Positions 1 to 10,862 of a DNA stretch of 64,000 nucleotides are shown here, one piece after another; positions within the stretch are counted from its first letter, which is position 1, and each line of letters starts with the position of its first letter. The notes under the pieces were generated by a model. That model was not told the DNA's origin, searched no databases, and saw nothing but the letters and a program-made list of their open reading frames with translations. Source of the DNA: Agriotes lineatus (lineage: Eukaryota > Arthropoda > Insecta > Coleoptera > Elateridae); assembly GCA_940337035.1 (NCBI GenBank), contig CALNHX010005831.1, positions 36,213 to 100,212 of the forward strand. The letters are read 5' to 3'. The position numbers were made by a program, and so were the translations under genes.

Positions 1-1104
1 GTCACCACTTATCTGCCAAGAGATAACGATGGAGTAGAAGGAGGCCTGAAGTTAGCAGTTAAGCCTTCTTCCTGCCTCCTTAGCTGAATTTTATTTAGCT
101 ATAGCTAACTTTGACTGAAGATATAGTAAGCGGTATTTTACTTCACATTTTGTTCAGAATTGGAATTTTTGAAAAATCAGTAGCGTTCTACAGCTCATAC
201 CTTTAAAGGCAAAGTGGTTATTACAAAAATTATTTATTTTATTATGGTCTATATTTTTCATTCAAAACTTTTTATATCTACATCGGTGACGGAATTATAT
301 AAAAAAACCAAAAACTAGCCGCCATTTTTCAATATGGCGGCCATAGCACAACTTCGATTTTAGGAGACTTTTAACATAGTATTCAATAAAAAGGTAAGTG
401 CAACATTTCTACTAAATTCCTTGATTGTACTAATTTTCTCAAAACCAAAACCTATTTTTTTTGCACTAATTTAGTTATGAAAAAATTTACTTCTGTAAGT
501 GAATTTAAGGAACTGCAATGTACGCATATGTGACGGTCTTTTGTGTACCATACAATATCTGATACTTTTTAAGTTTTTAATAACGTGTGGGGCGTTAGGT
601 ACGTTTTATTTTTTCCAGAGCGCCAAAACTCGTAGATCCGGTTATACTAGTGATCCCCTAATAATACGAATATCATCTTTAAAGACAAGTCGTATAAAGT
701 GTCATGTAGCGTATCATCTATTTCTATAAGTAAAATTGTTTTAAGGCACCTTGAAGCAGAACAGTAAACTAAAGAAATGCATTTGGAGGTAAGTAAGTTG
801 AATTAAATCGTTTTACTTTGGTCCTGTGAATGTGTGGTAGCCATATATTTTAGGGAGGCTCTGTATAACCTACATTAACCTATGTAGCTGAATCGTGAGT
901 GATTTTAGACAAGCATATATCCAACATTACAGCAAAAAGAATGACATATTTAAGGAAAGTTAGATAGATGACTATTTAGACGAGGTAGATTGCGAAACAA
1001 GACCTGCAAGGTAAGGAGCTTCTAATCGAAAGAATTATTTTTTTATAATTACGAAGTGTACTGTTAAAAGCGTTTAGGCAATAATATACTGCTATACCTT
1101 TACT
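1..1104. other. Unassigned AT-rich sequence
   Basis: No gene is recognised here. The only local structure seen is a short perfect hairpin at 318-341 (GCCGCCAT / ATGGCGGC with an 8-base loop). The short open frames have no recognisable motifs and look like chance. Confidence 0.5.
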
Positions 1105-1800
1105 TCTTCTTCTAGTCCATCTCCTCACGGAGGTTGGATATCATCATCGCTATACGGATTTTATTCGCAGCCGTTCGGAATAGTTCGATGCTACTGCAGC
1201 AGAACCAGTCTCTCAGATTCTTCAACCAGGACATTTTGCGACGACCAACACTTCGCTTCTCTTTTATTTTGCCCTGTATTGTCAGCTGAAGCAGAAGGTA
1301 TTTGGCTCCTCGCATTACGTGGCCTAAGTACTCTAATTTTCTCTTTTTTATAGTGTATACTACTTCGCATTCTTTATTCATTTTTGCTAACACCTCTGTA
1401 TTGGTGATTTTATCCGTCCAGGGTATGCGCCACATTCTTCGATATCACCACATTTCAAATGCTTGCAGTTTGTTCAACTGGCGTTTCTTTAGGGTCCATG
1501 CCTCTACTCCATACAACAACACAGAGAAAACACAACAGCGCAGTAATCGCATCCTCAGTTCGATATTAATATCTCGGCTACATAATACTTTCTTTAGTGC
1601 TACAAAGGACGACCTTGCAATTTCAATTCTTGTTCTAACTTCGAGTATTTGTTCTCCTTTTTGTTCTATCCAGGTCCCAAGGTATTTATATTTATTTACT
1701 CTTTCTATGCTGGTGTTTGCAACACTCAAATTTAGATTGTTCTGTGGGACCTTTACGTATAGTGATATTAATCTGTTTATGAATTATATTTTTATCAATT
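1105..1800 (-). pseudogene. 3' end of a non-LTR retrotransposon ORF2 (RT C-terminal part)
   Basis: Read on the minus strand, two neighbouring frames give the region just after a reverse transcriptase core. One (about 1729 to 1445) contains the block KYKYLGTWIEQ followed by a charged helix and LLYGVEAWTLKK. The other (about 1435 to 1112) contains KLEYLGHVMRG, GKRSVGRRKMSWLKNLRDWF and a tail ending NLREEMD. These blocks are typical of the C-terminus of insect LINE ORF2 proteins. The two frames join near 1435-1445, so at least one frameshift is present. The N-terminal endonuclease and the catalytic YxDD part are absent, which suggests a 5'-truncated or decayed copy. A related copy on the plus strand (57600-59060) carries the equivalent FKYLGTWIN block. 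I do not assign a clade. Confidence 0.75.
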
Positions 1801-2895
1801 TAAAATTGCGCTGTTTATGATTTGAATATCAATAATTATTCTTTGTGCTAGCTCCTGAAAATCAGGGGTCCTTTTATCGAGATTGCTTATTCTAAAATCT
1901 AATGTTCTGATTTTTAATTTTTTTATCACAAATCAAAAATAATTTCTGTCAAATGATATGTCAAACAACGTTGAAAATTAAATGACAAATACCATATTTC
2001 ATTGCCACACAACAATATCAACCAGTAAGTAACTCTTTAATAACAAATTCACCTTTTTAGTCGTTATTTTCTTATTTCAGTGCTTACCTTACTACTTAAT
2101 ATCACCCACCTTTCACTTGAACTTAACAATGTCCTGAATCTCAACCAAACTGCTCCACTCTGCCTACGACTCCAACCTCTTCAGTTCCCAATCACACCAA
2201 AAGGCTCCAATGACAGACAAGATATCCAAACTGTCCAGAATTAGGGATACAAACTCTTCCACAGTATGGAACCAAACAGATCTTAGTATTAGCTACCTAA
2301 CTCCAACACGGGGCCAAAGGGGATGTGAAGCGCAATACAAGAGTATCAACAAGAGATACTCTCTAGCCTCTCCATCCCAACTCCGCTCTCACCTTCACGA
2401 TGGTGGGCCCCGATACGCTGAGCAACTCTGACGGAGGTTGTGGTTAGAACCCCAGCGGAAGGCAGAGTCAGCAAGCATACGAGAAAAGGGGGTTCTGATG
2501 AGGCCACTACACGATGTGAAGGAAGGGCTCAGTAGGATGGATATCTCTAAGGTTGGGGAGATGTCCTAGGATCGGTGGCGGAAAAATCCAAGGATCAACG
2601 GCAGCGACCACGGTCAGGGAAATCTGACTACCAAACACTCGCCAACACGCAATGGCAAGCGCGTCGTTTCAAAGCCTACTATCCTCTCAAATATTTTATG
2701 CAAATGTCGAATTCAACAATGAAAGTACCTCAGGTGGGTAGAGTTAGAAGCTCACAATCCCACACTCACTTGTCAGTCAGCCTCACGGATTCTGGGGGAG
2801 GCAAAAATTCGACTGTAAATGTAAACCAAAGCCTGAAACTTAAAACTAAAGAAAAACATCACAACAACACAAAGGTGAGACTGTCGCCAATTTAT
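1801..2895. other. Unassigned region, possible retroelement remnant at 2200-2600
   Basis: 1801-2200 is AT-rich with nothing recognised. 2200-2600 has higher GC and a run around 2510-2582 that, read in plus frames with one stop, ends in DRWR, reminiscent of the tail of LINE ORF2 proteins (DRxRWR). This is weak. No LTR matching the 3' LTR at 6541-6773 was found in this stretch. Confidence 0.25.
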
Positions 2896-2903
2896 CCCTG
2901 AGA

Positions 2904-3482
2904 TTGAGGCAGGGCCCAACATTTTGCGAATATGGCGAATTTCTCTACCGCATGTTAATCGAACAACTGCTACTGGGTCTGGAAGCTCGAGACATATGCG
3001 ACGAAATTATCGCGAAAAAGCCCACCACATTCGCCTCCGCCTATCAGATCGCACACGCACTTGAGGTGACCCGAAACACCACGGACCAAGTGCAAACCGC
3101 AGGAACCGAGCCGACTCACAAAATAGGCTACGAGAGACCTCGAGCTCGAAGGAATGGGACACAGCGAGCAGTGAGCAACCCACAGCCACAGCATTTCGAA
3201 AACAGCCAGGCTCAAGGAAACCCCTCTGTCTCACCGCAACAAACCAACCCGGTTCAACAAGGTAGCCAAAACCGTTGTGGAGGATGCGGTGGAGCACACT
3301 TTCGCAGCCAGTGCCGATTTCTTGACTCCAATTGCAATAAATGTGGTAAAATGGGACACATCAGCAGAGTGTGCAGGGCACGCATACGAACCAGAAATAC
3401 TAACCTAGTTGCTGAAATCGAAAATGTCGAATTCGAAGAACCCCGGAGCAGATCTCCACCACGCAGCAACTCAACAAGATAG
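2904..3482 (+). pseudogene. gag: gag fragment with two CCHC zinc knuckles (Ty3/gypsy)
   Basis: This is the C-terminal part of a retrotransposon Gag, the structural nucleocapsid/capsid polyprotein. The frame opens with a capsid-type helical segment around EQLLLGLEARDICDEII. Next come a polar Gln/Pro/Asn-rich linker and, at about residues 125-155, two knuckles: CGGCGGAHFRSQC and CNKCGKMGHISRVC (CX2CX4HX4C). These bind packaged RNA in the family. There is no ATG at the left edge and the N-terminal half of the capsid domain is missing, so this end is a truncation rather than a start. The protease frame follows 14 bases downstream in another frame, the usual gag-pol arrangement. Confidence 0.8.
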
Positions 3483-3496
3483 AGATCATCAGCACC

Positions 3497-4457
3497 ATGC
3501 CATCTCCTGGACGGAAGTTGCTCGACGTACAGTTAGAAGGAACCCCAGTCAAGATGGAGCTTGACACTGGGGCCCCCTGCTCAATCATCAGCAAGGAAAA
3601 GCTAAGTATAGTTAAACGGAATTTTGAGTTACAGAAGACAGACAAAATCTTCGCCAGCTACACGGGCCACCGCATTAACTGCATCGGCCGCATCGAAGTA
3701 AATGCCACTATTGGAATACACCAGGTATCACCCCCAACCGACAAACACTTAACGTCAGAGCAACAAAATCTATTAGACAGCCTTTTGTCACGCTATTTTG
3801 ACTTATTTAGTAACGTCCGAGGAAAGTTAACAGGCCCACCAGCAAAGATGCATTTGAAACCACAAGCCGCACCAGTTTTTTCTCGAGCCCCGCTTTGCGA
3901 CGCTTATGCTAAAGAAATCGAGACGAAGATAGCGTCGGGTTTCTACAAGAGAGTCGACTACTCTGAATGGGCCTCGATGACGCATATAGTCGTCAAGAAA
4001 AACGGCAAACTGAGGATCACCGGCAACTACAAACCAACACTGAAGCCCCGACTGATAATCGATGAACATCCAATTTCTAAGGTAGAACAGTTATTTAACA
4101 GAATGAGAGGAGCTACGCTATTTTGCCACCTAGACATCACGGATGCGTATACCCACTTGGAGGTAGACGCCACATTCGGCCACGCTCTGACACTCAACAC
4201 ACCCACACATGGCCTCATTCGCCCAACACGAGCCGTTTATGGAGCAGCCAACATTCCCGTTATTTGGTAACGGTGAATGGACACAGTGCTGCAAGACCTC
4301 CCCAATGTAGTCAACTTCTTCGACGACATAATCGTGTTTGCAGACCAATTCGATAACCTCCTACAGGCACTAGGATCAACTTTAGAACAGTTCAGAACAC
4401 ATGGATTGAAACTCAACCGCTCGAAGTGCACATTTGCAGAGCCCGTTCTAGAGCCCT
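3497..4457 (+). pseudogene. pol: pol: aspartic protease and N-terminal reverse transcriptase (Ty3/gypsy)
   Basis: The reading starts with a retropepsin domain: the catalytic DTGA motif lies at about residues 23-26 with SII following. After about 90 residues the RT begins (fingers and palm segments around VKKNGKLRI, LDITDAYTHLEV). The first frame stops at 4268-4270, and the polymerase active site FFDDIIVFA continues in another frame from 4277 to 4457, where a further stop occurs. At least one frameshift lies near 4250-4280, and the palm segment between LDITDAY and FFDD is shorter than in intact elements, suggesting a small internal deletion. The usual Y of YxDD is F here. Confidence 0.8.
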
Positions 4458-5130
4458 AGGTCACAAAGTGGATGCTGAAGGTGTGCACAAATCTGACGCA
4501 CATATACGAGCAGTTTGGGATGCCCCAAAGCCAACAACGCCCGATGAACTACAGTTATTTTTGGGTAAAGCAACCTACTATAGCTCATTTATTCCGGGCC
4601 TATCAACAAAGGATCGACCGCTCCGGGAGATGTTGCTGCAGGACCCCTTCACATGGACAACAGCAGGAGAAAAGGCGTACACAAAAATCAAAGACGCACC
4701 TCTCCACAAGTCCTAACCCAATATGACCCATCACTCCCACTGTTGCTGACCACGGACGCCAGTAAAACCAAACTGGGTGCAGTGTTGTCACACCAGCTTA
4801 GCAATGGGCAAGAACGTCCGATCGCTTACGCAAGCCGAACGATGACAGACACAGAACAGAGATACCCTCAAATCGACAAGGAAGAACTATCCATCGTTTG
4901 GGCCGTACAGGAAATTTTTCCACTACATGTACGCTCGCCACTTTACCCTGATTACAGACTACAAATCACTGACCCAAATACTACACCCGGAAAAGTCGCT
5001 ACCCGTGCTATGCATCAGTCGCATGGCCAACTACGCGGACTACCTAGCCAACTTCAATTACGACGTGGTTTTCAAGACGTCGAAAGCGAATGCCAACACT
5101 GATTACTGTTCGCGAGCACGCCTACCCTCA
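4440..5130 (+). pseudogene. pol: pol: RT connection and RNase H (Ty3/gypsy)
   Basis: Continuation of the same polyprotein in shifted frames. 4440-4716 encodes the RT thumb/connection (GHKVDAEGVHK, LQLFLGKATYYSSFIP, PLREML). RNase H begins near 4735 with TTDASKTKLGAVLSH, then RPIAYASRTM and QRYPQIDKEELSIVWAV, i.e. the first catalytic Asp and the Glu of the family. A frameshift at about 4915-4930 moves the end (FTLITDYKSLTQIL, with another catalytic Asp) into the frame that runs to 5580. Family residues are recognisable but the protein cannot be made in one piece. Confidence 0.8.
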
Positions 5131-6176
5131 ACGGTCAATGCAATTCGTCAACACTCCGCACAGAGGAGGGAGGAGCAAGACGACTACGACGATTTTGATT
5201 TTTTTGTAATTCACCAAATAAACCAGTTACCCATTCGAGCAGAAGCCATCGCACGGGAGACACATAAAGACGCGCATCTTGGCGCGATAGTTCACCTACT
5301 GGAATCCGGGCAGGATCTCACGCGATACGAATTCAAAGCGCCAGAAGTCAAATACACCCTCGCTGCTAACTGCCTGATGTTCGAGCACAGAGTCGTTATA
5401 CCATCTGCACTTAGGGAATCGGTACTGACGGACATACACTCAGCACACATCCGGATTGTGAAAATGAAAGGAATGGCACGTTCTTTCGTTTTCTGGCCTG
5501 GAATAGACGCAGATATCGAGCGCGTTGCTAAATCATGCCCAAACTGTGCGGCACACGCACATGCCCCGCCGAAGTTTTGAGAACATAATTGGGAGTATCC
5601 GAAGGCACCCTAGGAACGAGTCCGCATCGACTACGCAGGTCCAGTTGCAGACACAATGCTGCTCGTCATCGTGGACGCCTACAGCAAGTGGCTGGAAGTT
5701 AAAATGACAACCTCAACAACGGCCACTGCAACAATTGCAATCCTCGACGAAGTATTCGCCGCCTCCTGTTACCGTTGTATCTGACAATGGAACGCAGTTT
5801 ACATCAGAGAAATTCCAGAACTTCCTGCGAGATAGCGGAGTTAAATATCATAAACGAACAGCCCCATATCACCCATCGACCAATGGCCAAGCCGAAAGAT
5901 ACGTACAGACCGTGAAGGACGCCATACATACCATGAACTCGATCAAAGGATCCTTACAACACGACTTGAAAGAGTTCCTTCGATAATACCGGACACCGCA
6001 CACCACCACAGGACTTCCACCGACACGACTCTTTCTAGGACGTAATTTGGGCACTCGACTGAACCTGGTTAGACCAGACGATGTGCACACCAAGATGACA
6101 CAGAAACAGCAAGTACAGATGGACTCAACAGCTCGAACGATCTCCATTATGAAATCGAGTACGCAAGAAAGAAGGT
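5131..6176 (+). pseudogene. pol: pol: integrase (Ty3/gypsy), interrupted
   Basis: The integrase N-terminal zinc-binding part is seen at about 5440-5575 (H near SAHIRIVKMKGMARSFVFWPG, then CPNC). The catalytic core follows: first Asp in VIVDAYSKWLEV (about 5670-5700), second Asp in VVSDNGTQF (about 5773-5800) and Glu in GQAERYV (about 5887-5907). Breaks are a stop after the zinc finger at 5578-5580, an in-frame TAG at 5611-5613 where the family has Trp, a frameshift near 5735-5765 and a TAA at 5984-5986. Beyond that the frame stays open (GLPPTRLFLGRNLGTRLN) to about 6176. The nonsense changes look like single transitions. Confidence 0.8.
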
Positions 6177-6525
6177 AAAACGTCACACAGATCAAATTAG
6201 AGCTTTTTAGATCAACCAGAGATACGAGAATCCGAAGACACAGTTCAAGAGAGACATGATGACGTCACACCTTCACCAAGAAGACTCCGTTTTTATGAGA
6301 CTAGAGTGGAAAATACACCTAACCCAGCAGCAGTTGCAACACCTGCAGCATCAGCGGCGTCTAGAACTCCAAGAACACCCCGGAACCGCAGGGATGCGGC
6401 ACCTCAACAAGGACCTGCTCCATAAACCCCACGCAGATCAACAGGTCATCGAATTCCCACATTAAGATTTTCACCTCAATAAACACCCTTGCAAATCCAC
6501 GCACGTTGTTATATATCTATATTTC

Positions 6526-6540
6526 AAAAGGGGGAGGAAA
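6526..6540 (+). promoter_or_regulatory. Polypurine tract of the Ty3/gypsy element
   Basis: An AAAAGGGGGAGGAAA purine run lies directly before the TGTTGTG start of the 3' LTR, the position where plus-strand DNA synthesis is primed in LTR elements. Confidence 0.75.
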
Positions 6541-6773
6541 TGTTGTGTATTGACTCCCAAGTATTATGTATTGCCCTTAAGGAGTAGAGAATTAATTTTG
6601 TAACAGTTGGTAACAGGTGCCCCTACTCTGACCATCCCTCTCGGATGAACGTTAAGACGCGATCGACCGCTCGCAGTGTTTGCATTAGACTACATAACCT
6701 CATAGCTCAATTAGTGCATTTTTGTAATAAACGTGATTTAAACAGTACAACGACTTTTATTTATCGCCGCACA
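6541..6773 (+). repeat. 3' LTR (solo partner absent)
   Basis: It starts TGTTGTGTATTG right after the polypurine tract and plausibly ends ...GCCGCACA at 6773, giving 233 bp with TG...CA ends. An AATAAA signal lies at 6726-6731. No second copy was found upstream in the window, so neither the right boundary nor a target-site duplication can be confirmed by LTR comparison. Confidence 0.6.
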
Positions 6774-6949
6774 AATATAAAATAAAGTAATTTAAATAAT
6801 AAAATTAAATGCCAGAGATAGCAAAGAAAGGACCACGTAAATACAGGATGCCCGTACAAAATTTTTCAGAAGCCGCACCAAAAAAATACAGATATACATA
6901 AAGCAACAAATGCATTTTTGCAGAAATACAAGTAAGAAAAATACAGTTG

Positions 6950-7110
6950 GGTGAGCGCCAGGCTTGCGTTAAGCAGGTCCTCGGTTCGAATCCCGCGAAG
7001 GTCGGAATTTTTCCGTAGCCTTGGCGTTTGGGTTCGGACTCGGTGAGATCATTCACAATGTGGCAGCAAATTAACTGTGTTCTACTCAGAACCACAGACC
7101 TAAGAGATAG
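6950..7110 (+). repeat. tRNA-like / SINE-like sequence
   Basis: A tRNA-type B box (GGTTCGAATCCC) occurs at about 6983-6994, preceded by a degraded D-arm-like stretch. No complete tRNA fold is possible. The following sequence is non-tRNA. This is the usual look of a tRNA-derived SINE head, but no second copy in the window confirms it. Confidence 0.35.
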
Positions 7111-7934
7111 AGTAACAAGGTCAACACATCACTAAGACACATACCTCACACAATGGTTGCTGCGCAAGCAGCAAAGGCGCGCTCCAACTCTGTATCCCGA
7201 ATCCGGGGCAAGTTGGGCATTGTACCGCCAGATGCCAGCGCATAAAGCACCAGCCTCTACACCGCAAGGTAATTGAGGGTACAGATAATACGTACATACA
7301 TAAATACAAATTGTTGAAATAAAACTGAACACTCGTATCACAGCTTATACGTATTGGATGTCTCTAGTGTATTTGTACTCTTACCTGTATTTTTTGTAAT
7401 TGTAATATACTGAGTCCAAAAAAAAAAAGAAAAAAAAACGTTACACCCATTTAAACTACAAGAATTACTTTGAATTTTTAATGTATTGTTTAGAAAGTCA
7501 AACAAGGTAATTGATCAAGTTTTGGTTAAAAAAAACAAGTAAAAGTTATAAATGTTAATCACTCGTTGCATCACCCCGGCATCTCACACATGAATTTACC
7601 CTCCTATGCATGCTGCGAATAATGTCATCAAGTGAATTTGGGATGATTTATTTCAAACAACTTTGAGATGATGTAGCTGTGCAACAGTACTTAGAGATTT
7701 TGGTAGAGTAGACATCTTTCGTTCCATAATATTCCAGATATGTTCAATATGCGAATATATTTGGACATATAACGGGCCTCGGGAAAGGTTGACATTTATT
7801 ACTCTTATTTGTATTTTTTAAACCAAAATTTAATCAATTATCATGTTTGACTTCTTAAACAATATATTAAAAATCCAAAGCAATTCCTGCCTTTTAAATG
7901 GGTATAACGTTTTTTAACTCGATGTATAATAATA
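7111..7934. other. Unassigned sequence
   Basis: There is a poly-A-rich stretch at 7420-7440 and otherwise AT-rich unique-looking DNA. 7120-7280 is slightly richer in GC. No gene is recognised. Confidence 0.4.
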
Positions 7935-8330
7935 GTTATTTATGTATTAAGGGCATAATCAATAAATTATAGCACAAGGAAATGTTTAACGCGCTACGCG
8001 AAGCGGAGAGTTTTTAATTTCCTGAGAGCTATTATCGTGATTATGCACGTGGTACATACGTTTGATTTCGTTTTGGTTCTCAAAATAGACAAACTTCAAG
8101 GATTGAGAATATTGGCTACAGACTACTGCGTCATCATTGTGCTGGTGATGTGAATTTTTGGTATGCTATGGTTACTATGCAGACTGTTGGAGTTGCTCTA
8201 CTACATTATTGGTGCTTGTTTATACTTTATACTGCTCAGCAACTGTATATGCCCTAGGGCCATACAAGCCATTTACGCCCGCTATCGAGAGCCAATAAAC
8301 AAGATTATGGTTCCAAAATGAAAGAAAATA
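7935..8330 (+). repeat. Dispersed repeat family A, copy 1
   Basis: This is about 400 bp sharing order and many words with 39060-39425 in the same orientation: AAGGGCATAAT near the left, CGAAGCGGAGAG, GAGAGCTAT, a TGGTGCTTG/TGGTATTTG block, and on the right TTTACGCCCGCTATCGAG followed by CCAATAAACAAGATT. It has no coding potential and is probably a non-autonomous transposable element. The ends are approximate because only two diverged copies are available. Confidence 0.65.
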
Positions 8331-9065
8331 ACTTAAAATTGTATCTATTTTTTGTGCCATATAGTGTAAGTATTTCGGTATTAAAATATGGTTTTATTTC
8401 TCATAGCCATAATTATGTTTTCAAAACAATTGCCAAAAACTACGAATCCCTAATGTAGAATATATATTATGTAAGAAGTTGGTATTTGTTCTCAATAACT
8501 AAAGCAATGAGTTTACTCAATTGTTTTCTTAGCATACCATATACAAGTATATTACAAAACAGGTCGCGAAAGTGGCATATATCGTGCGAGTATATTTGAA
8601 ATACAAGACGAATCGGAGCGAAGCAGAGTGACTTAAAATACAAGCGTATGATACAATTTCAAGCGAGTTATGTACGCTTTTTTCCACAAATACAAAAAAC
8701 ACGTTTTTGCAATTTAATGAATAACAGCTTTCTTGTGACAACTGACAATGTCAATAGTTTTTAGGTTAAAATTACATATTTGGACCACTGCATAACTGTG
8801 AATTGTGCATTATTTTCATAACACATACGTTCGTTATGATAGAGACCGTGTGAATGATATTGTCATTTTTCGTGACCACCTAACTGTATGTGTGTGTAAC
8901 ATTAATCTGGTGTAGATATCCACGTATTTCCTTAATTTATATTTAAAAAAGAAAACCTCTGTCTACAAGTTCTAACTCATTCTCTTTATAAATGCAGGTG
9001 TTGTCTATAGAAATACTAGACTTAATATTACATCACAACATCTGTATTTAATAAATATCTACATA
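8331..9065. other. Unassigned AT-rich sequence
   Basis: Nothing is recognised. A short stretch at 8560-8660 (GAATCGGAGCGAAGCAGAG) recalls the GCGAAGCGGAG word of repeat family A but is not long enough to call. Confidence 0.35.
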
Positions 9066-9930
9066 TTTTGAAAAGAGCTGTGCAAATGAGCAGTGATAAA
9101 AGCGTTCTTCTGAAAAGCAGACGACGAAGAGAACCGAGAGGAAATTCCAAATTTCCGTATTTCCCAACAGGAGGCCGCAGTCGAAAAGACCGAAAAACCA
9201 GGCTCATACTCGGGCATGGCCTTACCGTTAGCGTCCGCCTGCTGCGTCATTGCGGTGGAGAAAAGAGCATTCGAAACTAGAAAGCTGAGAACGGCGACCG
9301 GCAAGCTGCACATTCCAGCTGTATTACGACCATCCGGTCTTGGCTTAATGCTGCCTAGCCTCAGCTTTCGGCTCGAAATTCGAATTCGGCTGTTTCGCCG
9401 CTTCGGTCGTTTCCCGATAGCGTTTGTTTTCCAGGGCCCGCTCGACGGATTAGGTCCTGCTAGAATTTGCGTTTGGCCTAACAAAGAACGCTAGAACACC
9501 GATTAATGCATAATTCAGCTCTAGCACTGCTCGCTCACCTTGCCAGCCCGAGTCCCAAATTGCTGCAGAGATATCGTGGAGCTAACTTTCACCAAAATAC
9601 TACGTTTTGGCTGTTTTATTCCTAGGTTACGTGTCGTTGCTGGAGCTTACAAGCGCTCGGGATTGGATATGAGCAAAATGTCGCTACCAAGGACTAATTT
9701 GTACGTTTTTAACAAGGAATATGTCGAGGGATATTCATGAATGTTCACTTTTCGGTGGCTTGAAAAGGTTTTTCCCTCGTGCGAGAGCGCCCCTCTCGGA
9801 ATGTCGCTGTTTCGCAAGTGGCGCTGATTAGAAAACCCAATCGATTTCCAAATTTCATATTTAAGTGCGTTGTAGGTTATGGGCAAATGTAAGCTTATAC
9901 GGGCGCGTGGAAAAGCTCCAGAAAGCAAAT
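9066..9930. other. GC-rich, CpG-containing island in AT-rich surroundings
   Basis: The base composition rises clearly above that of the flanks, and CpG dinucleotides are frequent (for example 9220-9450). Both strands have open frames: 9059-9484 minus (141 aa) and 9216-9494 plus (92 aa). This is expected by chance in GC-rich DNA, and neither protein shows a motif I know. It could be an exon with its promoter, a noncoding RNA gene or an unrecognised repeat. Confidence 0.35.
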
Positions 9931-10852
9931 TTGAAATTACGAAACTATTTGGTATTTCTAGTAAATTAGTAGTAAATTATTAGTTACCTTTCATTAGTAT
10001 TTACACTATTCCTGCCAAACTTTCTTAAAATTATATAAACGAATATGGAATGCATTTTAAAAATTTACAATTTCATATGGAAGAAATTAGCTTACGACTA
10101 TCAAAATGTTAGTCTTGAAATTATTTGAGAAAAAACCTGATCATGTAGCAGGACATGAATAATAGAGTTAATGTCTATAACATGCTTTAGGTTTAGGTTA
10201 TTATTAAATATGTCAAATTGTCGCTTGAAGGTCATGTCAAATGATTTTGTGTAATATAATTATGTACATTTGTAAAAATATAATATCAGCATTGTTCGCT
10301 AGATCACGAGAATATTGTACTACAATTATTATTCTATACCACCTATATATTTTTGACAACTTTGCTTTTGCCAGTTGATATGGCATTTAAAGGTAATCTG
10401 AAATAGAATTTGGACATTTAGGTATGCCTTTCAGAGATTCCCTAATCATAGCTTCTCTCTTTGCCTATAGTTTATTGATATTTCTCCCGGTTTGTCTGAC
10501 CCACGTCAGGATGCTTTCCATGAATTGTTAGCTGGAAGCAAACGATAAATAAATACTCCCCGTATCAATATTTTCCCTAACTACATAATTATATTTGTTG
10601 TTATTGTTTAGACTTGACCGGGTAAATTCGTTTTTCTATCCATTAGTTAATATCCCTTTCTAAACAACAAATACATATGCAAATATACAGTATATTTGCT
10701 AAAAAACAAATATTTCTATTGATGATTTGGAAATTATAACCTCAGCAGTTTCAAATGCCAAAGAAAAAATTGTATATTAAAATTTAAAAAATAGAAATAT
10801 AAGAGCACAAAAAACCTAAAGACTGAGACCAAGACTGCAGTTATCCCTCAAG
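9931..10852. other. Unassigned AT-rich sequence
   Basis: No gene, repeat or RNA is recognised. Confidence 0.4.
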
Positions 10853-10862
10853 TATTTACTTC

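Larger units (their letters stand above)
2896..6773 (+). mobile_element. Degenerate Ty3/gypsy LTR retrotransposon, 5'-truncated
   Basis: A single plus-strand retroelement is traced by gag zinc knuckles, protease DTGA, RT (FFDD), RNase H (TTDAS), integrase zinc finger and DDE residues, a polypurine tract and a 3' LTR. The domain order PR-RT-RNaseH-IN is that of Ty3/gypsy elements, and the overall look (two CCHC boxes, short LTR) resembles the insect mag / K02A2.6-like group. The coding part is broken by at least four frameshifts and at least two in-frame stops, and no 5' LTR or primer-binding site was found in the window, so it is a dead copy. The 5' limit is approximate: the gag reading frame starts abruptly near 2900. 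Confidence 0.85.

Noticed and set aside
1..2895. Search for the 5' LTR of the Ty3/gypsy element
   Set aside because: No stretch resembling 6541-6773 was seen, so a complete element is not claimed.
6940..7010. A true tRNA gene
   Set aside because: Only the T-loop/B-box half is intact; no acceptor or anticodon stem can be formed.
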